64,000 nucleotides of DNA from Saprospiraceae bacterium (GTDB taxonomy: Bacteria; Bacteroidota; Bacteroidia; Chitinophagales; Saprospiraceae): assembly GCA_016711125.1 (NCBI GenBank), contig JADJTQ010000003.1:558001-622000 (forward strand), read 5' to 3'. The notes under the pieces were generated by a model, which was not told the origin of the DNA, ran no database searches, and saw only the letters and a program-made list of their open reading frames with translations. Numbering within the stretch: the first letter of the stretch is position 1; each line of letters starts with the position of its first letter. Both the position numbers and the translations under genes were made by a program. Shown in pieces: positions 38,910 through 47,823 of the stretch.

Positions 38910-39740
38910 ATGAAAAAAATAAGCATTTTCTTAGCCATCTTAACCGTGTCATTATTCCAATCATGTGTTAAAGATCCCATCGTTTCTGATCAAAATCAAA
39001 CGGCTCCATCACTTCCGCCTCTTGAAAGTTTGTTAATGCCCTTTGCTGGTTTTACCGATGCTGATACTTCGGATCTTGCACCGGGTAAGAATAATTCAAG
39101 GGGAGTAGAAACCCACTGGAACTGGTTTTATTCTGTGAGTAATGTGGTCGCCTGGAATACCATCCTCACCGTGGGATTCGCAGTTCCTGTCGCCTCATTT
39201 GCGGAAGCATTTAACCATCAAGCGGTTTACCAGGGCAATAGTATCTGGTTGTGGTCATACAACTTCGTCCTGAATAATCAGGTGTTTAAGGCTGAGCTCA
39301 CTGGTGAAATATTGAATGCACAAGAAATACAATGGGATATGTACATTGTTCCAACCAATGGATTTTCAAAGATTCATTGGTTTACCGGGACTATGTCGGA
39401 CGATGGTCATCAGGGAATATGGAAACTCTTTTACGAACCCGATCAGCGTGATCGATTTATCACCATTGAATACGCCGGACCAAATGCAACAACTGCTGCC
39501 TTTATCCGATATACGAATACTGCTCCCAATGAAGCCGATAATGGCAGCTACATCGAATATCGTGAAAATACCAATAGCCCCTTTGATCGCGGTTACAATG
39601 TTTACCGGGCTGATGATGACAGTCTTTTGGAGATCGAGTGGAATGAGGGAAATCATTCCGGTAGAGTAAAATGTCCGAGCCACTTTAATGACAATGAATG
39701 GAGGTGTTGGAGCGAAAGATTTGTCGACATTAAATGTTGA
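38910..39740 (+). CDS. Lipoprotein of unknown function
   Basis: 276 aa. Signal ILTVSLFQSCVKDP gives lipid-modified Cys19, then a Pro/Ser-rich linker and a beta-rich domain rich in Trp and Tyr (WNWFYSVSNVVAWNTILTVG, NSIWLWSYNFVLNNQVFKAE, FITIEYAGPNATTAAFIRYT). No family recognised with confidence. The strand-turn pattern suggests a lipocalin- or beta-sandwich-like fold. Follows the uptake operon by 311 bp with its own leader, so independent transcription is likely. Ends in a strong terminator. Confidence 0.75.
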   Translation: MKKISIFLAILTVSLFQSCVKDPIVSDQNQTAPSLPPLESLLMPFAGFTDADTSDLAPGKNNSRGVETHWNWFYSVSNVVAWNTILTVGFAVPVASFAEAFNHQAVYQGNSIWLWSYNFVLNNQVFKAELTGEILNAQEIQWDMYIVPTNGFSKIHWFTGTMSDDGHQGIWKLFYEPDQRDRFITIEYAGPNATTAAFIRYTNTAPNEADNGSYIEYRENTNSPFDRGYNVYRADDDSLLEIEWNEGNHSGRVKCPSHFNDNEWRCWSERFVDIKC

Positions 39741-39762
39741 TTTTGGATGAGATTCAAGAAAG

Positions 39763-39797
39763 AAAAAAAGCGGTTACGAGACAACCGCTTTTTTTTT
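39763..39797 (+). terminator. Intrinsic terminator between convergent genes
   Basis: AAAAAAAGCGGTT, 7-nt loop ACGAGAC, AACCGC followed by nine T's. The A run before and T run after make it work in both directions, for the lipoprotein and the convergent methyltransferase. Confidence 0.9.
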
Positions 39798-39830
39798 ATA
39801 GGAAAGTCAGGAGGTCTCTTAAAATGAACA

Positions 39831-40418
39831 TTAACTTCTTTTTTGGAAGCTGAATTCGACTTCCATACCCAATCGATCAGGTTCTGACATGATACAATCC
39901 TGAAGCAATAAAATATCAAATAATTCCTCAAATAGATCGCGGTATTCTTCAGCAGAACCACCGAAGGGAGGACGGTCTTCATAAAGAGGTACTCTAAATA
40001 ATACGCCTCTAATAAAACCATTTTTATTCAAAATTTCGCTCATTTTTTTGACATAATCTGGTCTCAGTACAGGGTTTAGAGCACAGAAAAAAGTTTGTTC
40101 CAAAATCAAGTCAAAACTTCCAGACATTAAAAAGAAGTCCTGATGCAAAAGCTGTTTTTTGGGAAAATCAGGGTTTTCTTTTTGGAAAGCTTCTAAAGGT
40201 GCCGCGGCCCAGTCAAGTAAAAACACATTTTTGAATCCTCGATTATTGAGATAAGTCGCTTCATATCCGTTGCCAGCTCCGGGGATCAGGATTTTAAGAT
40301 TTTTATCGTCCAGTTGATCGATGATATGACGCATCGCACTGGAGGCATGGCCCAAATCCCATCCGGTATAGCCGCCCCTGTATCGGTCTTCCCAGTAATC
40401 AGCGGTTAGTTTTTCCAT
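39831..40418 (-). CDS. TPMT-like class I methyltransferase
   Basis: 196 aa from ATG 40418 (MEKLTADYWEDRYRGGYTGW). DYWEDRY-GG-TGWDLG is the start of thiopurine/thiol methyltransferase-like proteins; ILIPGAGNGYEATYL is the SAM-binding motif I, LEQTFFCALNP motif IV, and FGGSAEEY the conserved end loop. The open frame extends upstream to 40562, but that part is a dispersed hairpin repeat (see 40440-40530) and not protein. Family members methylate thiols or related soft nucleophiles (Se, Te, halide); substrate unknown. Cytosolic. Confidence 0.85.
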   Translation of the reverse strand: MEKLTADYWEDRYRGGYTGWDLGHASSAMRHIIDQLDDKNLKILIPGAGNGYEATYLNNRGFKNVFLLDWAAAPLEAFQKENPDFPKKQLLHQDFFLMSGSFDLILEQTFFCALNPVLRPDYVKKMSEILNKNGFIRGVLFRVPLYEDRPPFGGSAEEYRDLFEELFDILLLQDCIMSEPDRLGMEVEFSFQKRS

Positions 40419-40439
40419 ATCTTCACTTCCCTTTAATAA

Positions 40440-40530
40440 TACTTCGTGTACTTTTGGCTTGATCCAAAAGTACCAAAAGATCAAGGCTTTAAGGCCTAAA
40501 CCTAAAACAGGCCTAGAAAACCGGAATTCT
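40440..40530. repeat. Hairpin repeat upstream of the methyltransferase
   Basis: GTACTTTTGG (40448-40457) pairs with CCAAAAGTAC (40464-40473), and CTTGATC (40458-40464) with GATCAAG (40479-40485), so two mutually exclusive hairpins can form. I recall the pattern acttttggcttgatccaaa from intergenic regions of many Bacteroidota genomes. It is open in the methyltransferase frame and would add a false N-terminus (ALIFWYFWIKPKV). Confidence 0.7.
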
Positions 40531-40562
40531 AAAAACTCGCCTTGGTGGTTCCTTTCTTGCAT

Positions 40563-40918
40563 TTTAGGACCAGGTCATCTCGAGCCTCAATGTGCTGTGG
40601 TAGAAGCTCATACAGTTTAGAATTCTTACGGTTTTCTACTCCTGTTTCTTAACGGTTTATTCCTTAAGGCCGATCACTAGACCTTTTTTCAAAGGTCTTT
40701 GGAAAGTCGTTGCTTCATGCTCTGGATCCTTGATAATCAATGGTTTGGATTTTTATTAAGGTGTCCAAAATACCGAGAGTTGTAATTAAATAGCTCAAGG
40801 AAGTTCAACATCGCATAATTATTAGTTTTCTTCAGGTTCTAAACACACGAACTATTGATTTAATAGAGCCCAAAAGAAAGAATAATCGGACTAATCTGAA
40901 AGATCTGTCAAAGGATTC
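40563..40918. other. 356 bp without a gene
   Basis: No ORF with coding character and no clear structure on either strand; AT-rich. Confidence 0.5.
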
Positions 40919-42130
40919 TTACTGAACGACAATTTTAGGTAGCTCTGTGATTATCCCCGGACGGGTGTTTTTTCTGAAGATGGGAGCTGCTTGATCTGTG
41001 CTAAACTCATATTGCTCAGCAAAATACCCTTTGCGATCTGAAAATTTGGGTACCTGTTTTTGATTCAGAGTTGTCGAGCCAACCAAATAAAACCCGGCTT
41101 TCCTGGATGCATCACTCAATACTACGTTGTGCAAGGGCCGGTTATTTTTGGTTTGCCATAAATGCCCACCCCTTGGCATAAGTTCAATTTCTTTGATTAG
41201 AAATTCCAGCTTGTCTCCGGTGATTTTGACCACCATGTAGTTGGTGCGGGTATTGTAGCCAATAAGGCCGCCATGGGCTATTTGCATGATCCCGTCTCGT
41301 TCACTACACGTGATGGCATGTACTTCTCCACACAGGTAAGCATCTACCTGATAGGTTTTCATAGTTTGCCATAGTTCGGAGTTTTGGCCTTCTTCAATCA
41401 TCAATCCGCTTGAACTCCATTTTCTAACCGGGCCGAGTATCGGGGTGTGACCCAAGATGATTTTATGTTCGGCATCATTATTTGCAAGCAGTACTTTTAT
41501 TAGCCAATCTAATTGTTCTCCAGTCTCACCTGCTTTAATCGCACCCTGACTACTTTGCCCTTGTTCAAACACGTCAACTGAAATGAAAAGAACATTTTTA
41601 TGGCGCAACCAAAATGCGGTACCTTTTAAATGATCGGGTCCATTTAAGGGCATTTTCAAATGTTTTTTAAAAGCATTCCGATAGTGGGCTATGGCTGCGA
41701 TTTTGGTGGAATCTTTCCATGGATTGTCACCCAATTCATGGTCACCCACCGAGGTGTAGAATTGAAGACCATGATACTTCATTCTTGCCATCCACGCTGA
41801 ATAGTATCGATCAGCATATTTGGCAATGGTATCCTTACTGTTCCACTGCGGATCATCCCAGTGTCCCATGACCAGATCACCTGGAATGACCAGGAAATCA
41901 GGGTTTTCTTTATTAATGGATTCAAGAATATAGGTAAGGGATTCCTCCCAACCTTTTTGAGGATAGTCACAATCTACATTGAGAAAATCAGGCATGCTGA
42001 CAAAGGTCCAGGAGACCTGTGATCGGTCTGAATGACAGGAAGTATTTACGATAGACCAGGCTAAAAACAGAAGGGACGGAGTGATATGCTTTATTGGTAG
42101 CACTGATCTCAATTTCAAAAAAGTATTCAT
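40919..42130 (-). CDS. Metallophosphoesterase, probable lipoprotein
   Basis: 403 aa. Signal region SLLFLAWSIVNTSC (Cys32) suggests a lipoprotein. Calcineurin-like motifs in order: FVSMPDFLNVDCD (a D-x-H variant with the His replaced), VIPGDLVMGHWDD (GD), TSVGDHELGDN (GDHE in place of GNHD), ILGHTPILGP (GHTP) and YLCGEVHAITC (GxVH variant of GHxH). The barrel is complete and an all-beta tail of about 100 residues follows. Probably a periplasmic phosphodiesterase or phosphatase. The altered first and last motifs leave activity uncertain. Confidence 0.8.
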   Translation of the reverse strand: MNTFLKLRSVLPIKHITPSLLFLAWSIVNTSCHSDRSQVSWTFVSMPDFLNVDCDYPQKGWEESLTYILESINKENPDFLVIPGDLVMGHWDDPQWNSKDTIAKYADRYYSAWMARMKYHGLQFYTSVGDHELGDNPWKDSTKIAAIAHYRNAFKKHLKMPLNGPDHLKGTAFWLRHKNVLFISVDVFEQGQSSQGAIKAGETGEQLDWLIKVLLANNDAEHKIILGHTPILGPVRKWSSSGLMIEEGQNSELWQTMKTYQVDAYLCGEVHAITCSERDGIMQIAHGGLIGYNTRTNYMVVKITGDKLEFLIKEIELMPRGGHLWQTKNNRPLHNVVLSDASRKAGFYLVGSTTLNQKQVPKFSDRKGYFAEQYEFSTDQAAPIFRKNTRPGIITELPKIVVQ

Positions 42131-42284
42131 TCAATTGAATAACTAAAAATCGGAAAAGGAATTTCTGAGTTAACCGTGCAATGATTATCTTACCTTGATG
42201 AAACCTTATAGGAATTAATAGTTATAGGAGTTCTATCTTACAAAATATCCTTGATTTTATGTCAGAAAAGTAGGATTAGATCCG

Positions 42285-43723
42285 GTGGAAAATTTTGTCG
42301 ATGGGCGGTTCGTAGCCATTGATAGCAATCACAAGAATGTTTGGAGTCCGGTCAATGGTTCGATCATTTCCACCGTGCCAATGAGTTCAGCAGACGATTT
42401 GGATCTTGCTGTAAAAGCAGCAAAAAAAGCATTTGGAGGTTGGTCATCCAAGACACTAAAAGAACGGGTACAGATCTTTTTTAAATATCGTGCACTACTG
42501 GAATCACATTTGGAGGAATTGAGTGAGTTGATTTGTCTGGAGAATGGAAAAACGATGTCGGAAGCAAGCGCTGAAATATCAAAAGCAATTGAACTTTGCG
42601 AGTTTGCAGTTTCGATGCCACAAATTATCAATAATGAGATTCAGGAAGTAAGTCAAGGTGTCGAATGTCGCAGTGAACGTAAACCCCTGGGAGTAGTGGC
42701 TTCTATTACTCCTTTTAATTTTCCTTGTATGGTGCCCCATTGGACCATACCCAATGCCCTGGTATTGGGCAATTGCCTGATTCTAAAACCGTCAGAATTG
42801 GTGCCTCTCAGCGCTATGAAAATCGCCACCTTACTTCAGAGGGCAGGTTTACCTGATGGTGTTTTTAATGTCGTCAATGGAGGTAGGGAAGTGGTTGAGG
42901 CGATTTGTGACCATCCGGATATTTTTGCAGTGTCATTTGTAGGATCGACGAGAGTGGCCAAAGTGGTCTATCGGCGAGCTTCAGATAATTTAAAACGTTG
43001 TCTGTCTCTGGGTGGAGCGAAAACCATCTGATTGTGCTACCGGATGCACATGTTGACATGACGGCAAGCAATGTGGTTGCCTCAATGGCAGGTTGTGCCG
43101 GTCAGCGTTGCATGGCCGCTTCAGTAATGGTAGGGGTCGATGCTGTGCAACCGATTATTGACCGTATGATCGAGGAGGCCAGGTTAATGATACCGGGTGA
43201 ATCGCTGGGAGCAGTAATCAGCCGGGAAGCTAAAGAGAGGATTGAAAATTACATCACAGAAGCAGAGCGGGAAGGAGCAAAAATCTTGCTCGACGGAAGA
43301 AATACAACAGTGCCAGGAAAGGAAGAGGGTTATTATGTAGGCCCGACGATCCTTGATTATGTAACTCCCGAAATGAAAGTGGCCAAAGAAGAAATTTTTG
43401 GACCGGTTATTTCGATCATTCGGGCAAAAAATATTGATGAAGCGATCGACATCGAAAATGCTTCCAACTATGGAAATGCCGCCGCTGTATTTACTCAAAG
43501 CGGTGGTTTAGCCAAGCAGGTGATTGACCGGGCCAGTGCCGGTATGATTGGTGTCAATATCGGTGTACCAGTACCCCGGGAACCATTTTCTTTTGGAGGC
43601 TGGAATGAATCACGTTTTGGAGTTGGGGATATTACCGGCCGGAGTTCAATCGATTTTTGGACACAATCTAAAAAAACAACTATTAAATGGAATCCGGAAG
43701 CAAGAACCAACTGGATGAGTTGA
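42285..43723 (+). CDS. mmsA: CoA-acylating methylmalonate-semialdehyde dehydrogenase, frameshifted
   Basis: GTG 42285 starts VENFVDGRFV. ITPFNFPCMVPHWTIPNALV, KPSELVPL and FVGSTRVAK are the NAD-binding blocks; the frame breaks at AAAA near 43022, where SLGGAKNHLIVLPDAHVDMT is the normal reading. The catalytic Cys is in CAGQRCMAAS, the MmsA-specific motif, and VPVPREPFSFGGWNESRFG closes the gene. About 480 aa (span 3n+2). Converts malonate or methylmalonate semialdehyde to acetyl- or propionyl-CoA in beta-alanine, valine and inositol breakdown. Followed 54 nt later by an aminotransferase. Confidence 0.9.
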
Positions 43724-43777
43724 TTGACTTTTGAAAAAATATAATGGATCACGATCAATTATTCGATCTCATAAAAA

Positions 43778-45127
43778 ATGGAATCTATCAAATCACATTC
43801 AGAGGAGATATCCGGTGTCAATCGGGATTTTACTCTATTTTCCTGGGTAAAACAACAGGGATTAAATCCCATTGCGATAAAGCATGCTGAGGGTATTTAT
43901 TTATATGATTTTGATGATAAAAAATACCTGGATTTTTCCTCCCAATTGATGAATGTCAATATAGGGCATGGCAATCAGCGAATTACGGAGGCTGTGATGC
44001 GGCAAATGCAAGAAGTGAGTTATGTCTATCCAGGTATGGCTACTGAGGCAAGAGGAAAATTGGGCAAAAAACTTGCTGAAATAACGCCGGGAAATCTGTC
44101 TAAAAGCCTTTTTACTTTGGGCGGTGCGGATGCTATTGAAAATGCGATCAAAATTGCCAGAATTTACACAGGGCGATCAAAAATAATCACTCAATACCGC
44201 TCGTATCACGGAAGCACTTATGGTGCTATGTCAGCCGGTGGTGATCCCCGAAAACATGCGATGGATGCCCAGGCATCACCCAATTTCATTCACGTTGAAA
44301 ATCCATATTTTTATCGCTGTCCCTGGAATACCGCCACTTTCGAAGAATGTGGCGAAATGGCTTTGAAACAACTAGAGCGTATTGTTCAATTTGAGAACCC
44401 TAAAAGTATCGCAGCATTTCTGTTTGAAGGAGAATCAGGTACTTCCGGATGTATTAAATATCCGCCCTTTTATTGGCAGGGACTGCGAAAATTGGCTGAT
44501 CAATATGGTATTCTTCTAATTGATGATGAAGTGATGAGTGGATTTGGCCGTACCGGTAGATGGTTTGGAATAAACCATCACGAGGTGACACCGGACATTA
44601 TGTGTGTAGCCAAGGGATTGACATCGGGATATCTTCCTCTTGGTGCAGCCATTGTCTCCGATAGTATTGCCGCTTATTTTGACGAAAACCCATTGGCCGC
44701 GGGCCTGACATACTCTGCTCATGCCACTTGTTGTGCAGCGGCTCTGGAAAACCTGGCTATTCTGGAAGAGGAAAAAATGATCGAAAATGCGGCCTCCATC
44801 GGGCAGTATATCGAAAGACAGATGAAACTTTTGCAAGAGAAACATCCATCACTGGGGGATTTTCGCAATACCGGATTACTTGGCTGTATCGAACTCGTAC
44901 GTGATAGAAAGACCAAAGAACCTTTGGTGCCATGGAATGCCACCGCTGGGGATAGTGGTCCGTCTAACCGAATTGCTGCAATGATCCGGGCTGAGGGCAT
45001 GTTTACCTTTGTCCGCTGGAATTATATTTTTATTGCCCCACCATTATGTATCACCAAAGACCAAATGGATGAAGGTCTGGAGATTATCGCAAAAGCCCTC
45101 TCAATTGCTGACGAATATTATCGGTAG
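43778..45127 (+). CDS. Class III omega-aminotransferase (beta-alanine/taurine type)
   Basis: 449 aa, intact. LMNVNIGHGNQRITEAVMRQ, SLFTLGGADAIENAIKIARI, then LLIDDEVMSGFGRTGRWFGI (PLP-contacting Asp) and CVAKGLTSGYLPLGAAIVS with the Schiff-base Lys. Class III enzymes move terminal amino groups. Next to mmsA the natural reading is omega-amino acid + pyruvate giving a semialdehyde that MmsA oxidises: beta-alanine to malonate semialdehyde to acetyl-CoA, or the 3-aminoisobutyrate branch. That pairing is inference from order; both lie in one direction and probably one transcript. Confidence 0.88.
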   Translation: MESIKSHSEEISGVNRDFTLFSWVKQQGLNPIAIKHAEGIYLYDFDDKKYLDFSSQLMNVNIGHGNQRITEAVMRQMQEVSYVYPGMATEARGKLGKKLAEITPGNLSKSLFTLGGADAIENAIKIARIYTGRSKIITQYRSYHGSTYGAMSAGGDPRKHAMDAQASPNFIHVENPYFYRCPWNTATFEECGEMALKQLERIVQFENPKSIAAFLFEGESGTSGCIKYPPFYWQGLRKLADQYGILLIDDEVMSGFGRTGRWFGINHHEVTPDIMCVAKGLTSGYLPLGAAIVSDSIAAYFDENPLAAGLTYSAHATCCAAALENLAILEEEKMIENAASIGQYIERQMKLLQEKHPSLGDFRNTGLLGCIELVRDRKTKEPLVPWNATAGDSGPSNRIAAMIRAEGMFTFVRWNYIFIAPPLCITKDQMDEGLEIIAKALSIADEYYR

Positions 45128-45146
45128 TTTTCAGTCTACGGTCTTT

Positions 45147-45172
45147 AGTCCTCGCTGTTTAAAGCGAAGACT
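45147..45172. terminator. Hairpin between convergent genes
   Basis: AGTCCTCGCT / AGCGAAGACT with a GTTTAA loop and one mismatch, 20 bp after the aminotransferase stop and 30 bp before the end of cimA. No T run, so only a possible terminator. Confidence 0.4.
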
Positions 45173-45201
45173 GGCACTACTCTGCGGGCGTACTGACCTG
45201 T

Positions 45202-46785
45202 CTAGGCTCCGATAATCAGTTTGTATCTGAAGGAATCACATAGTGCCTGATAACTCGCTTCAATAATACTCCCATCAGCACCGCAAGTCCACCATACATT
45301 TTTGCCGTCACTACTTTTCATCAAGACCTGTACGATCGAGTCGGTGCCCATCCCAGTCTGGGTAATACGCACTTTGTAGTCGATCAGCTGCACAGCTTTT
45401 AAGGCGGGAAAATGCTGAGCAAAGGCTCCGCGCATGGCATGGTCCATAGCACCCACTGGTCCGGAGGACTCAGATATCGTCATTTTGACTTCCGGACTAT
45501 TCTCAACTCTTAGTTTGACTACCGCCTCACTGATATTGATATCTGAGTCTCTTACCATCTCAGAAATCGTTCGATAGCTCACAACCTCAAAATCATCTTT
45601 CAGGTCATGAAAATGTTGATATATCTGGACGACAAATGAGGCATCAGCGCTTTCAAATTCGTATCCCTTGTTTTCCAGTTCTTTAATTTTAGCAAGAAAG
45701 GCTCTCATCTGATCTGATTTCTCATCAAGATCGATCCCCAATTCTTTTGCCTTCATCGCTACGCTACTGCTGCCAGACATATCAGACATGAGAATCCGCT
45801 GCTTATTACCGACCAACTCCGGTTGCATGTGCTCATAGCTTCGTGCTACCTTCTTGGCTGCGTTGGCATGAACACCTCCCTTATGAGCAAAAGCACTCTC
45901 ACCGATGAAAGGCTCCTTTTTGTCGGGTTGAATATTGGCCAGTTTATCGACTTCCATTGAAAAGTCACGTAAATTCTCCAGACTACTGCCACACTCAATA
46001 TTAAATCCGAGCTTGAAATGGAGATTTGCAATAATGGAAGTTAGGTTAGCATTGCCAACCCGCTCTCCATAGCCATTCATGGTGCCCTGGATCATCGTTG
46101 CCCCTTCTTCCGCACCTGTCAGCGATAAGGCTACCCCAAGACCGCAGTCATTGTGACAATGCACCCCAACCCGTACCTGTTTATTCTGCTCCAGTATCAT
46201 CTTGAGGATTTTTGAAAACTCCCTCATTTGAGTTCCACCATTGGTATCACAAAGCACCAAAAAGTCGGCACCTCCTTCACTGGCTGCATTTAATGTGGCC
46301 AAAGCATACGCTGGATCGGCCTTGTATCCGTCAAAAAAGTGCTCGGCATCATAGATCACTTCCTTATTCTGAGCTTTTAGAAAAGCGACAGAATCCTTAA
46401 TCATCAATAGATTTTCATCAAGTGTGGTCTTTAGGACCTCAGTGACATGCAGTGGCCATGATTTACCAAAAATAGTGATGACAGGGGTCTGTGCTTCAAT
46501 GAGTTGCAGTAATTGGGCATCATCTTCAACCGCGAGATTTGATCTTCGGGTTGACCCAAAAGCTGCCAACTTAGCATGTTTCAATTCGACATCAGCCATC
46601 GCCCTGAAAAACTCCATATCTCGCGGATTGGAACCCGGCCAACCTCCTTCAATGTAATCAAAACGAAATTGATCAATTTTGCGGGCCAGTAGTATCTTGT
46701 CTTCCGCCGAAAAGGATACACCCTCACCCTGGGTTCCATCACGCAATGTTGTGTCGTATATAAGTATCTTTGGTCTATTGCTCAT
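45202..46785 (-). CDS. cimA: (R)-citramalate synthase
   Basis: 527 aa. ILIYDTTLRDGTQGEGVSFS and YIEGGWPGSNPRD are signature blocks of TIGR00977-type CimA, which differ from LeuA. The TIM barrel carries the metal site (DTTLRDG Asp and VGVHCHNDCGLGVA His pair), then FAHKGGVHANAAKK and the C-terminal LeuA-type regulatory domain (ALKAVQLIDYKVRITQTGMG). Joins pyruvate and acetyl-CoA to citramalate for threonine-independent isoleucine synthesis; the regulatory domain normally senses isoleucine. Intact and monocistronic; no leu/ilv genes nearby. Confidence 0.92.
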   Translation of the reverse strand: MSNRPKILIYDTTLRDGTQGEGVSFSAEDKILLARKIDQFRFDYIEGGWPGSNPRDMEFFRAMADVELKHAKLAAFGSTRRSNLAVEDDAQLLQLIEAQTPVITIFGKSWPLHVTEVLKTTLDENLLMIKDSVAFLKAQNKEVIYDAEHFFDGYKADPAYALATLNAASEGGADFLVLCDTNGGTQMREFSKILKMILEQNKQVRVGVHCHNDCGLGVALSLTGAEEGATMIQGTMNGYGERVGNANLTSIIANLHFKLGFNIECGSSLENLRDFSMEVDKLANIQPDKKEPFIGESAFAHKGGVHANAAKKVARSYEHMQPELVGNKQRILMSDMSGSSSVAMKAKELGIDLDEKSDQMRAFLAKIKELENKGYEFESADASFVVQIYQHFHDLKDDFEVVSYRTISEMVRDSDINISEAVVKLRVENSPEVKMTISESSGPVGAMDHAMRGAFAQHFPALKAVQLIDYKVRITQTGMGTDSIVQVLMKSSDGKNVWWTCGADGSIIEASYQALCDSFRYKLIIGA

Positions 46786-47032
46786 GTGGCAAGTCCGTCT
46801 GTAATTTATGGTATTGCTAAAAAAGTAGGTCGAATTTAGGAATAATTGGTAATTCGGAGGCTTTGGAAGTGATCCTTATCATCGGTTGGTGTATTTTCAA
46901 AATAGATCAGCGTTCGGGTTTGTCAAAGCAAAACTGCCCATAAATACGAAGAAGGGAAGGTGGTATTTATCCTGAGGTTCGTTTAGATGCTATCCTACTG
47001 TGGGAGTTTCTGCATAACTAGATTTTGAGAAA

Positions 47033-47473
47033 ATGATAAAAAAAGTGATTTTTCTGATCTGCATCGCTATAGCGGTCTCAGTTACAAAGTTGAATGCCCA
47101 GATTCCGGGTGATAGGATTGAGATCAAGGAGATCCTGGATGCCCAAACTGAGGCCTGGAATAAGGGTGATATTTCGGAATTTATGAAGACCTATTGGGCT
47201 GATGATCAACTCCAGTTTATAGGTAGCAATGGCCCGACTTTCGGCTATGAAAACACCCTGCAAAATTATTATAAAAGATATCCGGATCGTGGGGCTATGG
47301 GTAAGCTCCACTTTGATGTTTTGACGATAAATAAGCGGAGCAGAAAAGTGTATTCCTTAATTGGAAAATACCATCTGGAAAGAGATAAGTTCGATGATCT
47401 GGAAGGTCATTTTTTATTAATCATTCAAAAAATTAAGGGACACTGGAAAATTGTGGCCGATAGCACGCATTAG
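47033..47473 (+). CDS. DUF4440/SnoaL-like (NTF2 fold) secreted protein
   Basis: 146 aa. Signal peptide (VIFLICIAIAVSVTKLNAQ), then the NTF2-like cone: IEIKEILDAQTEAWNKGDIS, EFMKTYWADDQLQFIGSNGP, GRYHLE-like YSLIGKYHLERD and the closing FLLIIQKIKGHWKIVADSTH. DUF4440 proteins usually bind small ligands or act as minor ketosteroid-isomerase-like enzymes; no catalytic pair is evident here. Periplasmic, intact, monocistronic. Confidence 0.88.
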   Translation: MIKKVIFLICIAIAVSVTKLNAQIPGDRIEIKEILDAQTEAWNKGDISEFMKTYWADDQLQFIGSNGPTFGYENTLQNYYKRYPDRGAMGKLHFDVLTINKRSRKVYSLIGKYHLERDKFDDLEGHFLLIIQKIKGHWKIVADSTH

Positions 47474-47823
47474 GGATTGCTGATTGATGATTGCCGACTG
47501 ATGATTGCGATATCTGGATTCCCAAGCTCAAAACGAAGTGGAGAGATTGGCAAGCCCACAGCTGATGTCGGATTTCAGATTGTTGAGGGCCGATTTGCAA
47601 GGCTGAAGATTTCCAAACCGCCCAGAATATAAATTCCGGGCTCTCTTCATCTCGGACTGCCCGCTTCGGATTTCTGATTGGTGATTGTTGAGGGCTGATT
47701 TGCAAGGCTCAGGATTCCAAAACCACCCAGAATGTAAATTCCGGGCTTTCTCCTTCCGTTGTACTGTGGGCTCACAGATCCTCCTCGGGCTTCCGGCTTC
47801 GGACTTCGGACTTCGGACTCAAC
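47474..47823. repeat. Intergenic repeats and low-complexity DNA
   Basis: Two ~67-bp copies starting GATTGTTGAGGGC(C/T)GATTTGCA at 47578 and 47683 (105 bp apart) share AAATTCCGGGCT at their ends. Before them is a GATTG(A/C)TGATTG-rich stretch, after them CTTCGGACTTCGGACTTCGG simple repeat at about 47785-47820. No gene. Such DNA separates convergent genes here. Confidence 0.75.

Noticed and set aside
39831..40562. 243-aa methyltransferase ORF with a 48-residue N-terminal extension
   Set aside because: The extension is the hairpin repeat translated; the family starts at MEKLTADYWED, so 40418 is used.
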